NCBI GenBank assembly: GCA_963989245.1
Contig: OZ022340.1
Coordinates: forward strand, 45,189,165 to 45,253,164
Source of the DNA: Nansenia antarctica
Lineage: Eukaryota; Chordata; Actinopteri; Argentiniformes; Microstomatidae
Direction: 5' to 3'
DNA: 64,000 nt
Below, piece by piece: positions 19,856 to 30,764 of this stretch (positions within the stretch are counted from its first letter, which is position 1; each line of letters starts with the position of its first letter). A model generated the notes under the pieces. It ran no database searches. It saw nothing but the letters and a program-made list of their open reading frames with translations, and was not told the origin of the DNA. Made by a program: the position numbers and the translations under genes.

Positions 19856-19929
19856 TACCTCACCTTCATACTGCAGGTCATCAACCGTTCCTTCCTCTCT
19901 GGAGGCAACCCCGCCTTCATCAGCATTGC
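19856..19929 (+). CDS. slc43a3: slc43a3-like exon, third from last
   Basis: The acceptor is CCCTGTGCAG with a long pyrimidine tract, and the donor is GTAAGT. The 74 bp encode YLTFILQVINRSFLSGG and NPAFISI plus two bases of an Ala codon. This matches the SLC43A3 transmembrane segment and loop I recall as YLTFILQVISRSFLYGSNAAFL. It ends in phase 2; the exon at 36742 begins with the one base needed, and the join gives IAFPACHFGKL (human LAFPSEHFGKL). SLC43A3 is a multi-span plasma-membrane carrier reported to move purine nucleobases; other SLC43 members move large neutral amino acids. No earlier exon of the gene is visible upstream. Confidence 0.88.
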
Positions 19930-19945
19930 GTAAGTCACACAGTCG

Positions 19946-19947
<2 letters not shown>

Positions 19948-20000
<53 letters not shown>
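19948..20000. repeat. (CA)n microsatellite
   Basis: CA run just inside the large slc43a3 intron. Confidence 0.97.
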
Positions 20001-20001
<1 letters not shown>

Positions 20002-20186
20002 CTACTTACTTACTGCTGATTCTGGTAGTCCATCATGGCCGATGATGACTTTTACTACTGTTTGTGGGTCCGTTGATGACTGTACAGTCCAATGCAGGAT
20101 GCACACTATCTGCCACAAACAGGGTATATGAAGGCCTGACCCACTGGGGCAGGTGCAGCCACTGGTCTCTTTCTTCTCTGTCTCCT

Positions 20187-20622
20187 TGCTAGCTGCACTC
20201 CTTGGTGGCAAAGTGGAGCAATCTACCACAGAGCAATCTACCACAATCTACCACAGAGCAATCTACCACAGAAGTGAGTTGCAGTAGTCTAGATCAGTCT
20301 AGATCACCAGTGCTTGGACCTCTGACAGTTAAAGAGGAAGAATGTACAGGAGCGGGCCATTGCTGCGATGTGGTGATCTCAGGCGGCAGAAAAAGTTTGT
20401 CTTAGGGCCTAAGATCCTTGGGACCTTCTTCAGAGGCATATACTTACTTATACTTGTATACCATTGGACTAAATTGTAACATACTGTCTTATATACTTAT
20501 ATAATCATTTTACTCTTGTGTACTTGTACAGTAAGATGTAATAAAATGCTGATTCTGATTCTGATGTTAGCTGCACAGGTCACTTGCTAGCTGCACTCCT
20601 TGGTGGCAAAGTGGAGCGATCT
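20187..20622. mobile_element. LINE 3'-end fragment between direct repeats
   Basis: A segment ending AATAAAATGCTGATTCTGATTCTGAT (split as AATAAAATGCTG + GATTCT units) at about 20566 is a LINE-like tail. The same tail occurs inverted at 47055. It is bracketed by direct repeats of TTGCTAGCTGCACTCCTTGG TGGCAAAGTGGAGC at 20187-20220 and 20584-20618. These are longer than usual for a LINE target duplication. Clade not determined. Confidence 0.5.
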
Positions 20623-20739
20623 ACAGCAGCAGCCTCAAGGGTGGTAGGGTTCATACTGCAATTCATAGCTTTCAGTCACGTGGTTTCTTCCCTAGCAACC
20701 ACCAACCGGGCAAAAAGTATCATAGCAACATCGCTCAAC

Positions 20740-20900
20740 ATGGCGAGTGGACGCAATTTACCGGCTGCCTACTATTTAGACCACCTCACCCATGAAGAAC
20801 TATCAAGATACACGGAAAAGCTACACATATTGGGCACTTGCGACCCATATTTAGCCCCCGCGGCTGTGTTTGAACCACTAAATGCAGCTAAGTCCCTGCC
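20740..20900 (+). pseudogene. ISL2EU YqaJ-protein gene, first exon
   Basis: ATG at 20740 starts MASGRNLPAAYYLDHLTHEE with CDPYLAPAAVFEPL further on, the N-terminal region of the fish transposon-encoded YqaJ protein. The 3' end of this exon is uncertain. The next part of the gene (24957 on) lies beyond the L2 insertion. Confidence 0.65.
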
Positions 20901-21129
20901 TGATCTGCCTGTTCATTCCAGGCCACCACTCCACCATTCCCCCTAAATCTTCATCCCCCATCACCTTTCTCGATGTACAATGAGTATATGATGATCCCTC
21001 AGTAATGTTACTGTGATAAGAGCTGTGTTCATTGCTGTCATATTAGCTGTGCACTTTGTTGTGGTAAACATGTAAGCTATTACCATAAATTGCTAAGACA
21101 CACTGTTTGTGTTGTTTTTAGACAAAGCC

Positions 21130-24100
21130 TGGCAGAATAACTCTAGTGAAACCTCTAGCCCCCTGAGCCAAGTAGGTGCTAATCTGCAAGTAGGAGGAGC
21201 CTCTGTCCTGTATATCTGGAATTGACCAGGGGACATTTGGCTCATACATGCGACTAGTGAGAACACCTGGCAGTCGTTGGCATTAGTGGTCGTTAGTGGG
21301 AGGGGCTACAAGCCTGCTAGTTGTAAGCAATTACTGAGTCTCCATTAATATCTGGCCTGTCTGAGAGCGACAGCCTCTGCGACAGCCTCCTGACACTAAG
21401 ACTCTTGACAACAAGACGGGAGTCTATCTGTGGGAGTCTAAGACTCATGACAACAAGACGGGAGTCTATCTGTGGGAGTCTAAGACTCATGACAACAAGA
21501 CGGGAGTCTATCTGTGGGAGTCCATCGAGGAAGGCCTGAGAGGAAGCCAGGGTACTTAGTACCTTCTCTTCCAGTTGTTTGTAGTGTTGCTGTCTTCTCA
21601 AGTCACTCCGGTCTACTGAGTGCGCGTAGCTACTTCTAGTTCTTTTGGTTCTTTAGCCCTCTTCCCCTCTACAGGCTTTTGCCACAATGTGCTTTCTCCC
21701 TATCCCTGTTCTTCTGACACTCAGGAGGACACCTAGACGCTACATACCCCCTCGCAAACCTTCCAATCTCATCTATCCACCTCTTTCTACTGACCATGAC
21801 TTTATCGCCGCAGGCGGTCTCTGGAATTGCCAGTCGGCGGTCCGGAAAGCTGACGCTATCTCAGCTTATGCATCTCTTATGGCCCTCAATTTCCTTGCTC
21901 TCACTGAAACCTGGATCACACCAGAAAACACAGCTACACCGGCTGCCCTCTCTGCCGCCTACTCCTTTTCTCATTCCCCTAGACCCTCTGGTCGAGGGGG
22001 AGGCACAGGACTCCTCATCTCACCCAAGTGGTCACACACTATCCTTCCCCTGGCACACTTGTCTACTTCCTCCTTTGAATTTCATGCTGCTTTTGTATCC
22101 TCCCCGGTCAAACTCCACATTGTCGTCATCTATCGCCCCCCAGGCCAGCTTGGTGACTTCCTAGGCGAGATGGATGGCCTTCTCAGCTCCTTCCCTGATG
22201 ATGGCACTCCGCTCGTATTATTAGGTGACTTCAATTTCCAATCTGAGAAGCTTCTCTCATCTGGAGTACTTGACCTTCTCCTCTCCTTCGGCCTTACCCT
22301 GTCCCCCTCTCCTCCGACTCATAAGGCAGGCAATCAGCTCGACCTTGTCTTCACCAGATCTTCCCACACTTCCAACCTTACCGTTACCCCTCTTCCAGTT
22401 TCTGATCACCACTTTATATCCTTCTCCCTTCCCCTCAAAACGTCCTCTTCCCTCTCAGCCTCTAACCACTTAAGACCCTCTCGTCGTAACCTACGTACCC
22501 TGTCCCCCATCACCCTCTCTTCTTCTGTCCTATCCTCCCTACCCTCTGTCGAATCCTTCTCCCTTCTATCCACTGATGCGGCATCCTCAACCCTCCTGTC
22601 CGCTCTCACCTCATCCTTCGACACCCTCTGTCCACTAACCTTGAAGCCAGCTCGATCCTCTCCTCGAGCTCCCTGGCTCTCTGAAAGGCTACATGCTTGT
22701 AGACTAGAGCTCAGAGCAGCTGAGAGGAAATGGAGAAAAACTGGCCTTTCTGATGACCTTAACCTCTATCACTCTCTCCTTGCCAACTACGTCTCCTCGG
22801 CATCAGCTGCTAAAACATCCTACTATCACTCAAAAATACATTCTTCTGCCTCTAATCCTAGAAAACTGTTCTCCACTTTCTCTTCACTCCTTAATCCACC
22901 TCCTCCCCCTCCTCCTTCCTCCCTGTCCGCCGATGACTTTGTCACCTACTTTTAAAAAAAGGTGGACGACATCAGCAGCACCTTTTCCCCCCCACCTCTC
23001 CCTCCTCCCACTAACAATGATAACACCCCTTCCAAACTCTCTCCTCGACACTCGGTCTCTGGATTGTCATCTTTTTCCCCCCTCTCCCCCGATGAGATTC
23101 TCACACTTATCACATCAAAGCGGGCAACCACATGCCCTCTTGACCCCATCCCCTCCCCCCTTCTCCAATCCATTTCCGCCGACATCCTTCCCTACCTTAC
23201 CACCCTAATCAACTCCTCCCTATCCACTGGATCTGTCCCAGCGGCCTTCAAAATAGCCAGAGTCAAGCCTCTCCTCAAGAAACCTAACCTTGACCCATCA
23301 TCTGTCCACAATTACAGACCGGTATCCCTTCTCTCCTTCCCTTCCAAAACCCTTGAACGCGCGGCATCTAAACAACTGACTGACTATCTCCGGAAGATGG
23401 ATCACTTAGACCCCCACCAATCCGGCTTCAAGGCTGGGCATTCCACTGAGACTGCGCTCCTTGCTGTCACGGAAGCCCTCCACTCTGCCCAAGCTTCCTC
23501 CCTCTCCTCTGTTCTCATTCTCCTTGACCTGTCTGCTGCCTTCGACACAGTCAATCACCAGATCCTTCTCTCCATCCTCTCAGACCTGGGCATCTCTGGC
23601 ACCGCACACTCCTGGTTTTCTTCCTACCTGGCGGGCCGCTCCTACCAGGTGACCTGGAGAGAATCGCTATCTTCTCCACGAACCCTCTCCACTGGAGTTC
23701 CCCAGGGTTCCGTCCTAGGGCCCCTACTCTTCTCCCTCTACACCAAGTCTCTTGGCTCGGTAATCTCTTCACATGGGCTCTCCTACCACAGCTACGCAGA
23801 CGACACTCAACTCTTCCTGTCCTTCCCCCCGTCTGATGTACACGTGGCAACCCGTATCTCAGCATGTCTCGCTGACATTTCAACTTGGATGGCTGACCAC
23901 CATCTCAAGCTCAATCTTAACAAGACCGAGCTCCTCTTCATCCCCGGGAAAGCCTGCCCTCTCCAAGACTTCTCCATCACAGTGGAGAACTCTACTGTAA
24001 CCCCCTCCCTGACAGCCAAGAACCTTGGAGTGATCCTGGATAACCGACTATCCTGTGCGGAGAACATTGCAGCAACGGCTCGCTCCTGCAGATTCCTCCT

Positions 24101-24955
24101 CTACAACATCAGAAGGATACGACCATTCCTTACCAGAGAGGCAGCGCAACTCTTGACCCAGGCACTGGTCATCTCCCGCCTGGATTACTGCAATGTACTC
24201 CTGGCTGGGCTCCCCGCTTCAGCCATTAGACCTCTGCAGCTCATCCAGAATGCTGCTGCCCGGCTGGTATTCAACCTCCCCAAATACTCGCATGTCACCC
24301 CTCTCCTTCGCACCCTGCACTGGCTCCCGATAGCAGCTAGCATCAGATTCAAGACCCTGGTGCTTGCATACCAGGCTGCTAAAGGGACAGCCCCTGCCTA
24401 CCTGAAGGAAATGGTAACCCCCCAAACCCCTGCCCGCTCACTCCGCTCCTCCACCTCGGCTGGCCGACTGGCCCCACCTCCTCTACACAGCAGTCGGGCT
24501 GCCCGATCACGTCTCTTCACAACACTGGCTCCCCGCTGGTGGAATGAGCTCCCCACGGCTGTCAGAACGGCAGAGTCACTACCCATCTTCCGTCGTAGAC
24601 TGAAGACCCATCTCTTCAGGTTACATCTTAACTGCTCCTCCTGAGACATCTTCTGACCCTCACCACTACGTCTCCTAAAGACACCCGCTTTCCCCTCTAC
24701 TGTGTCCCTAAGAACTTCTATTGCCCCCCTTGTACTGTTTCTCAGTTTCTCCAGTAATGATTTTTTTTTTTTTTTGTAGAAGGCGATAATAGGGAGAAGG
24801 TTTTTCCTTCTATCAGTGGCCCCGGGCCCGAGCTAGAGTACTCTTCCTGCAACGAATGGTAGACTGCTGATTCACATGCTTAGTATTCAAATGTATTGAT
24901 TGTAAGTCGCTTTGGAATAAGGCGTCTGCTAAATGCCAAAAATGTAAATGTAGAT
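21130..24955 (+). mobile_element. Near-complete L2 LINE
   Basis: The element contains a 5' UTR with a 42-bp tandem repeat at about 21397-21525 (ACAACAAGACGGGAGTCTAT). One ORF (endonuclease plus RT) follows, then a 3' UTR ending in TAAGTCGCTTTGGAATAAGG, CGTCTGCTAAATGCC and AAATGTAAATG, the classic L2 tail. It is inserted in the YqaJ gene of the ISL2EU element. The exact 5' boundary was not fixed. Confidence 0.88.
21687..24644 (+). pseudogene. L2 ORF2: AP endonuclease-reverse transcriptase, one nonsense codon
   Basis: About 985 codons in one frame, interrupted only by TAA at 22953-22955 in the sequence YF-stop-KKVDDI, where related elements are likely to have Glu (GAA). The endonuclease motifs are LTETWITP, GRGGGTGLLIS, VVIYRPPG, LLGDFNFQ and PVSDHHFISF. 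The RT motifs are YRPVSLLSF, SAAFDTVNHQ, TGVPQGSVLGPLLFSLY and YADDTQLFLSF. The C-terminus is RSRLFTTLAPRWWNELP and RRLKTHLFRLHL. The product would nick target DNA and reverse transcribe the RNA. A single substitution appears to be the only lesion visible at this level, which points to a recent insertion. Confidence 0.9.
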
Positions 24956-24956
24956 G

Positions 24957-25797
24957 GGGTGTTGAACATGAAGAAGAGGTTGTTAAGAAATACACCAAGC
25001 TCACGGAGAGCCAACACACCAACCTCACTGTTAACAAAGCAGGGCTGTTCATCACCCCCAAATATCCTTGGTTAGGGGCATCACCTGATGGTGTCCTAAC
25101 ATGTGACTGCCATGACATGGGTGTGGTGGAGGTTAAGGCACCCAGCCTTCAGGGTACCACAATGGTGGAGAAAAGCAGAGACAGCACGTTTTGTCTACAA
25201 CTGACTGAGGGCAAACTATCACTAAAGAGGGACCAACAGTACTATTATCAGGTGATTTTTAAAAAATCAATCTGTTTTTATATTTGCTGGTGTAAAGCAT
25301 CGCAATTGTTACTTTCATTTCAAGTTGACTAAATATAATGCATTATTTATTATTAGGTCCAGACCCAAATTCACCTGACAGAAGCAAGCTACTGTGACTT
25401 CGCTGTTTGGGGACCAGGGACAGCAGACACAGAAGAAATGTACATTGAGAGAGTTCTGCCTGATTCAGACTTCTTTGACATTATCTGTGAGAAGGTCCAC
25501 ACATTTGTCAGGACCTGTGTAATTCCAGAGCTAGTAGGTAAAGTCTTCACAGCTCCTGTTCTAGCATCACATGCCACCAAACCAGATGAAGGCAAGAGTT
25601 GTTACTGTGGAATGCCTGTCCTGCCTACTGATGACATACTTGAGTGTACATCAGGGATCTGTAAAACACAATACATTCACAGCGCTTGCTTAAAGATAGA
25701 CACCACTATTATAAAACGATCATGTTGGAAATGCAGTGACTGTAAAAGAGAACTAGCTAAACAGAAGAGGGAGCAGAAAAAACTGAACAAACCTTGA
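24957..25797 (+). pseudogene. ISL2EU YqaJ-type nuclease, C-terminal part
   Basis: Two exons: 24957-25251 (donor GTGATT) and 25357-25797 (acceptor ATTATTAG). The first holds the YqaJ/lambda-exonuclease-like core with FITPKYPWLGASPDG (metal-binding Asp) and VVEVKAP (ExK). The second ends in a Cys-rich module (CYCGMPVLPTDDILEC, QYIHSACL, CWKCSDC) resembling a PHD-type zinc finger, then a basic tail and TGA. YqaJ proteins are 5'-3' exonuclease-like; in ISL2EU elements the role in transposition is unknown. The 5' part is separated by the L2 insertion, so the gene cannot be expressed whole without skipping 4 kb. Confidence 0.82.
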
Positions 25798-26187
25798 CAT
25801 GTCTTCATTCATTCTATGGTATACACAGCACAAAGGACAAAAATGTTCAGATGTTAATATTTAATAAAACAATAAAAATTAAAATAAAACAAACTTTCAG
25901 TACATGTTCAGTTTTTTTATTTCATTAAATGTACATAAGAATATGCAGTTTTTCCAAATGAAATGTACACATTTGTGATGAGGCATACAAAGAAATCTTC
26001 TACGGTGTGCGGGACATCCTATTTCCTAGTTTATTCTATTCACCCAGCACCCGTCGATGTGCGTACCATATACAGCTTTATCCATGTAGGTACTAACCCA
26101 AAGGAACAATAGAGGGAGCAACATTTATCAGAGCGCAGCACACTTGCACTATCTTGTCTAGAGGTGTAAGAGCATGAGTCTCTTACA
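25798..26187. other. ISL2EU intergenic segment
   Basis: AT-rich 3' region between the two convergent transposon genes. AATAAAAC-type polyadenylation signals lie near 25862-25886 on the plus strand. No frame. Confidence 0.5.
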
Positions 26188-26655
26188 CCTCACGTCTCTT
26201 CACAACACTGGCTCCCCGCTGGTGGAATGAGCTCCCCACGGCTGTCAGAACGGCAGAGTCACTACCCATCTTCCGTCGTAGACTGAAGACCCATCTCTTC
26301 AGGTTACATCTTAACTGCTCCTCCTGAGACATCTTCTGACCCTCACCACTACGTCTCCTAAAGACACCCGCTTTCCCCTTTACTGTGTCCCTAAGAACTT
26401 CTACTGCCCCCCTTGTACTGTTTCTCAGTTTCTCCAGTAATAAAAAATAAAAATAAAAAAAATAAAAAACCTTTTAGCAGAAGGCGATAATAGGGAGAAG
26501 GTTTTTCCTTCTATCAGTGGCCCCGGGCCCGAGCTAGAGTACTCTTCCTGCAACGAATAGTGGACTGCTGATTCACATGCTTAGTATTCAAATGTATTGA
26601 TTGTAAGTCGCTTTGGAATAAGGCGTCTGCTAAATGCCAAAAATGTAAAATGTAA
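26188..26655 (+). mobile_element. L2 3'-end insertion
   Basis: Nearly identical to 24510-24955 of the L2 above (TGGTGGAATGAGCTCCCCAC through the AAATGTAAAATGTAAA tail), with an A-rich replacement at 26440-26470. It is 5' truncated and truncates the C-terminus of the DDE transposase on the opposite strand. Confidence 0.92.
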
Positions 26656-26656
26656 A

Positions 26657-27171
26657 GCATGAGGATGTTCAGCTTCACACATTTGAAATCCAATTCTACT
26701 CTTAAGGATGGTGTATCTATTTCGGGCCTCACCAATGACCCTCTCCACGTGGATTCTGACAGATGCAAGCCCTCGTGTAGACTCCAACTCTACTGGACTC
26801 AGTTGCTTTTTGCCCCTTGTAAATGCTGGGATCTTAAGTTGTGCATTGAAAAGACCAACTGAATCTGCTACATCAAATCCTCGATCTGCCAATATAACAT
26901 CCCCTGGGTTAAGTTTATCCAAAAACCCACATCTTTCAGTCAGGTGTTTGTCGGATGTTCTACCACCCCATCCGTTAGATATAAAAGAAACAGTTCCTTG
27001 TGGTGTGATACCAATAACATATTTTATGGTATGGTTGTGTTTGTAATTTGAATATGTCTGTGCTCTTGCTCTTGGGTCTCCAGGCTTTTCAATAAATATC
27101 TCAAAGCAGTCAATTATACAAGCACATCTACGAAAGACCTGTCTAAATACCATAGGCATTGACAGCATTAG
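26657..27171 (-). pseudogene. ISL2EU DDE transposase, C-terminal part
   Basis: Encodes the DDE_Tnp_4-like catalytic region: IIDCFEIFIEKP (first Asp), KYVIGITPQGTVSFISNGWG, PGDVILADRGFDVADSVGL (second Asp) and RIHVERVIGEARNRYTILKS (Glu). All three acidic positions are present. The frame is cut upstream at 27171 by the Gypsy insertion and downstream at about 26656 by the L2 tail, from which the apparent last 17 residues are translated. It would cut and join the element ends. Confidence 0.85.
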
Positions 27172-27587
27172 TGTAACCGTACAGGATATACTAGGACCCT
27201 TGAGTACACAACAAGAGGAGGCGATATATATTGCAACAATACGTTTATTAACAATTCATTAAAAACACCTGCACCAGGATCAGGACGAGTAATATCAAAC
27301 GTATAAAATCAATCTCTAAGGCAGAGTGGTCAGGCGGCACCAGTCACAGCCACTATGCTTTGGGACAACGATACAGTTGGGCCCAGTTTGGCTCCCCCTG
27401 ATGGAGAGTCTGAGTAATGCTGCTCTAAAATTACACTGCACACAGTAAACCACAGCAAAACCGTATCACTGCAAATACACTGCAAAACCGTATCACTGCA
27501 AATACACTGCAAAACGTATCACTGCAAATACACTGTTAAATAAAGTATGGGGTAGGCTGTACCCAATAAGGCATGCGAAACACTACA
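27172..27587 (-). repeat. Gypsy 1 3' LTR, truncated
   Basis: About 99% identical to 31695-32112. It ends abruptly at GCGAAACACTACA, followed directly by integrase coding sequence. Contains three copies of a CGTATCACTGCAAATACACT repeat. Confidence 0.92.
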
Positions 27588-28200
27588 GTTGCTGCATCAG
27601 GGCCGACTCAAATGCTCCCCCTCGGTCCGTGAGAATGCGTTCTGGACAGCCGAAGGGAAGGATGAGCGCAGTCCAGAGGGCTTTCACTGTAGTAGGAGCC
27701 GTCTGGTCCTTGGTGGGGACTGCCAGCGCATAGCGAGAGAACAGATCTGTGATGACAAGAATGTATTGGTAAGTGTCAGCAGGCCGTCCGCGGGTCAAAT
27801 AATCTATAGCTACAGTCTCGAAGGGATAGCTGGATAGAATGGAACACAGAGGTGCCTTTGGCTGTGCCCCTGCTTTTCCTACCACACAAGTGATGCACTC
27901 CGCTGACCAAGCCCGGGCAGTTCTGCTCATACCTGTCCAGTAGAATCTCCTCCTTAGCAACGACATAATTCGGTCACCGTTTGGATGTCCTGCCGCCTTG
28001 TGGTAATCCTCCCACAGGGCACGAGCTTGGGATTCCGGGACAACGATCTGTTTCACTGGAGCGCCCGTGTCTGGCTCAGTCACATGTCTCACCAGGATCC
28101 CCTCACAGAGCTCTAGGTGCACCCATTCGCGGAGCAGGCAGCGGAGCTGGGGGGACAAAACTGAACGATCAATAGCTGCGGGAGGCTCACCTTTGGTTAT
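27588..28200 (-). pseudogene. Gypsy 1 integrase (zinc-binding plus partial core)
   Basis: The HHCC domain (YHKAAGHPNGDRI ... CITC) is followed by the core with IDYLTRG (first Asp) and RILTDRGGAFES (second Asp). The frame hits the LTR at LMQQL-stop, so the catalytic Glu and the C-terminal domain are deleted. A TAG near 28201 separates it from RNase H in the same frame. Confidence 0.85.
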
Positions 28201-29405
28201 CTAGGCCTGGAGCAGCCGACAGTCGGGGTCTCCCATCTGTCGTTCCCTCCATAGCTCCAGCTCAGAGGATTGGCTCGTAGCCCCGGGTGAGGTGGATATG
28301 GTGGCCCCTACGATGGCGCCCGTCGCCTCCCCTGGTAGTCGTGACAAGATGTCAGCGTTCTGATTCTTCGCCCCAGGTCGGTACCGGATCTCATACGAGT
28401 AGTTGGCAAGTTGGGCTGCCCATCGCTGCTCAGTTGCTCCAAGCCTCGCCGTTTCGAGATGGACCAATGGGTTGTTGTCGGTGAATATGGTGACCTGCGC
28501 GCCCCACAGGTAATCCTTGAATTTTTCCGTGACGGCCCACTTCAGTGCCAACAGCTCTAACTTAAAGGAGCTGTAGTTCTGGTCGTTGCGTTCGGCGGGG
28601 TGGAGACTACGACTTGCATATGCAATGACCCTCTCTTTCCCCTCTTGGACCTGGGACAGGACAGCCCCGAGACCATCCAGGCTAGTGTCTGTGTACAGTC
28701 GGAATGGGAGGTGGAAGTCCGCGTAAGCCAGGATGGGGGCGCTGAGGAGGGCCTGCTTCAACTTGTCGAAGGCCACCTGACAAGCGGTCGTCCAGTGGAT
28801 GGGGGCCGTGGGCCTATTGGCTTGGCCTTGGAGGAGCTGGTGGAGTGGGGCTGCTATCTTGGAGAATCCCTGGATGAATCGTCGGTAGTAGCCTGCAAAG
28901 CCAAGAAAGGACCGCACCTGCTTGACTGTGGTAGGTGATGCCCAGTCGCGGACGACAGCGGCCTTGTTGGGATCCGTCGCCACCCCCTGGCCACTGACTA
29001 TATGTCCAAGGTAAGTCACCTTCTTCTGGAACAAGTGGCACTTGCGTGGCTGAAGCTTTAAGCCGTGGTCGTCGAGACGAGCGAATACTTGTTCCAAGTG
29101 TTGCAGGTGGGCAGTGAAGTTGGGGGAGTAGACGATTACATCATCGAGGTAGATGAGAAGATGGTCGTAGACCTGGGCCCCCAAGCAGCGCTGCATGAGT
29201 CTCTGAAACGTGGCCGGGGCGTTGCAGAGGCCGAAGGGCATCCTGTCAAATTGGTAGAGGCCGAAGGGCGTGGTGAAGGCGGTCTTCTCCTGATCTTCTG
29301 TCGCCACCTCCACCTGCCAATATCCGCTAGCCAAATCGAGGGTTGAATACCATTCTGACTTGGACAGGCTTGTGAGTGACTCTTCGATTCGTGGCAGTGG
29401 GAAGA
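28201..29405 (-). pseudogene. Gypsy 1 reverse transcriptase/RNase H
   Basis: RT motifs: LDLASGYWQVEV, FGLCNAPATFQRLM and the catalytic YLDDVIVYS. They are followed by the connection region SFLGFAGYYRRFI and RNase H (LYTDTSLDGLGAVLSQV, FTDNNPLVHLE, NADILSRLPG). A 1-bp deletion near 29400 (at AVTHKDS) puts this part out of frame with the protease/RT N-terminus. Confidence 0.88.
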
Positions 29406-30764
29406 GTCTTTGTGGGTCACTGCGTTTAATTTGCGGTAATCCACACAGAATCTCCAAGACCCATCCTTCTTCTTGACGAGGACCACTGGGGCAGCCCAAG
29501 GGCTCGAGCTCTCCCTCACGACTCCACTGTCCAGCATACCCTGCAGCAGTGACCGGAGTTCTGGGTAGAGATTTGGGGGGACGGGGCGGTAGCGTTCCCG
29601 TATCGGGGGAGCTGTGCCAGTCGGGATCTGGTGAGTGATGATTGCTGTCCTCCCAAAATCTTCGTCGTGTGTGGCAAATACGTGCGACCACTTCCGTAGC
29701 AGGACTTCCAGTTGGGCTTGTTGATCCCTATCCAGGCCGTCACCCTTTAGAGCCAGGGCTGGGTGGTCCTCACTTGCAGTCTGTGCAGTGTGCTGAACGT
29801 CCACCTCAATCGCCTGGGGGCCAGCCCTGCGCAGCGTCAGGGTCGTCCTCCCTCTAATCTCGTGCGGGTCGACTTGGGTAACGGTGGCTAGGGGGCACCG
29901 TTGGGGCAGTTCAAGGGGGAAAGGGTTCGGGTTGCAGATGCGTAGGGGGACTCTCCCCCCTCGGGTCCAGGCCACTGACCTAGCCACCCGCCATTTCCGA
30001 CCGTAGCCGTCCAGATCCTCCAGCAGAACCGGGCAATCTGCCAGGCCAGCAGCTTGTGGTACCTGGGCCCAGATAATTGTCTCTGTTGAGGGAGGCAGCA
30101 TCACTGGGGGCTGTCGCTGTAGTCTGGCCACCCCCCGTAGTTCCACTCGAGTGGTTGAGGCCTCAGCCCTCTGGCAGGCCGCAAAGGCCACGTCCCACAA
30201 CTTCTCTGCAGAGGGGGAGAAGACAGATTTAAAGGCTGCAGCCCCAGGGTGCCCACCCTGAAAGATACTGGCCCAGCAATCCGTTACTACATTCATTCCT
30301 AGCAACCCATACTCAGTATTGATGCAGTCGTCACGAACAATAACTACCCCCTTTTTCTTCACCTCTATACCCCCAATTTTGAAATCGAGTACGGCGTAAC
30401 CCACGTAAGGGATGTTAAGTCCATTGGCTGCTTTCAAGGCCAGCCATGATATGCGGTCGGGGTCACTTATGCATTCCTCTTCAAAGTGCCGCTGAAATAA
30501 TGTTTGGCTCATGAGTGTGACTTGTGAACCAGTGTCAAGGATGCATGGAATTATCTTACCCTGGACAGTCACTTCAATTTCCGGGCACCTTCCTACCATG
30601 CCGGGCCTTTGTGGGGGCGCAGTCGAGGGCCCCTCCCGGTTCACTTGCCCTGTTGTGACCGGGGTTGCCGAAAATCCTGTTGTGGCTGCCGGCGAGGGCA
30701 GAACCGTTGGATGTGTCCGGCGTCCCCGCAGTCGCGGCAGATTGCACGGCCTTGGCCGTCCCAC
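29405..30764 (-). pseudogene. Gypsy 1 protease and RT N-terminus
   Basis: Aspartic protease motif CILDTGSQVTLMS at the start, a spacer, then the RT N-terminus SSPWAAPVVLVKKKDGSWRF and VDYRKLNAVTHKD. The frame is -1 relative to gag and overlaps it by about 120 bp, consistent with programmed -1 frameshifting in the original element. Confidence 0.87.
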
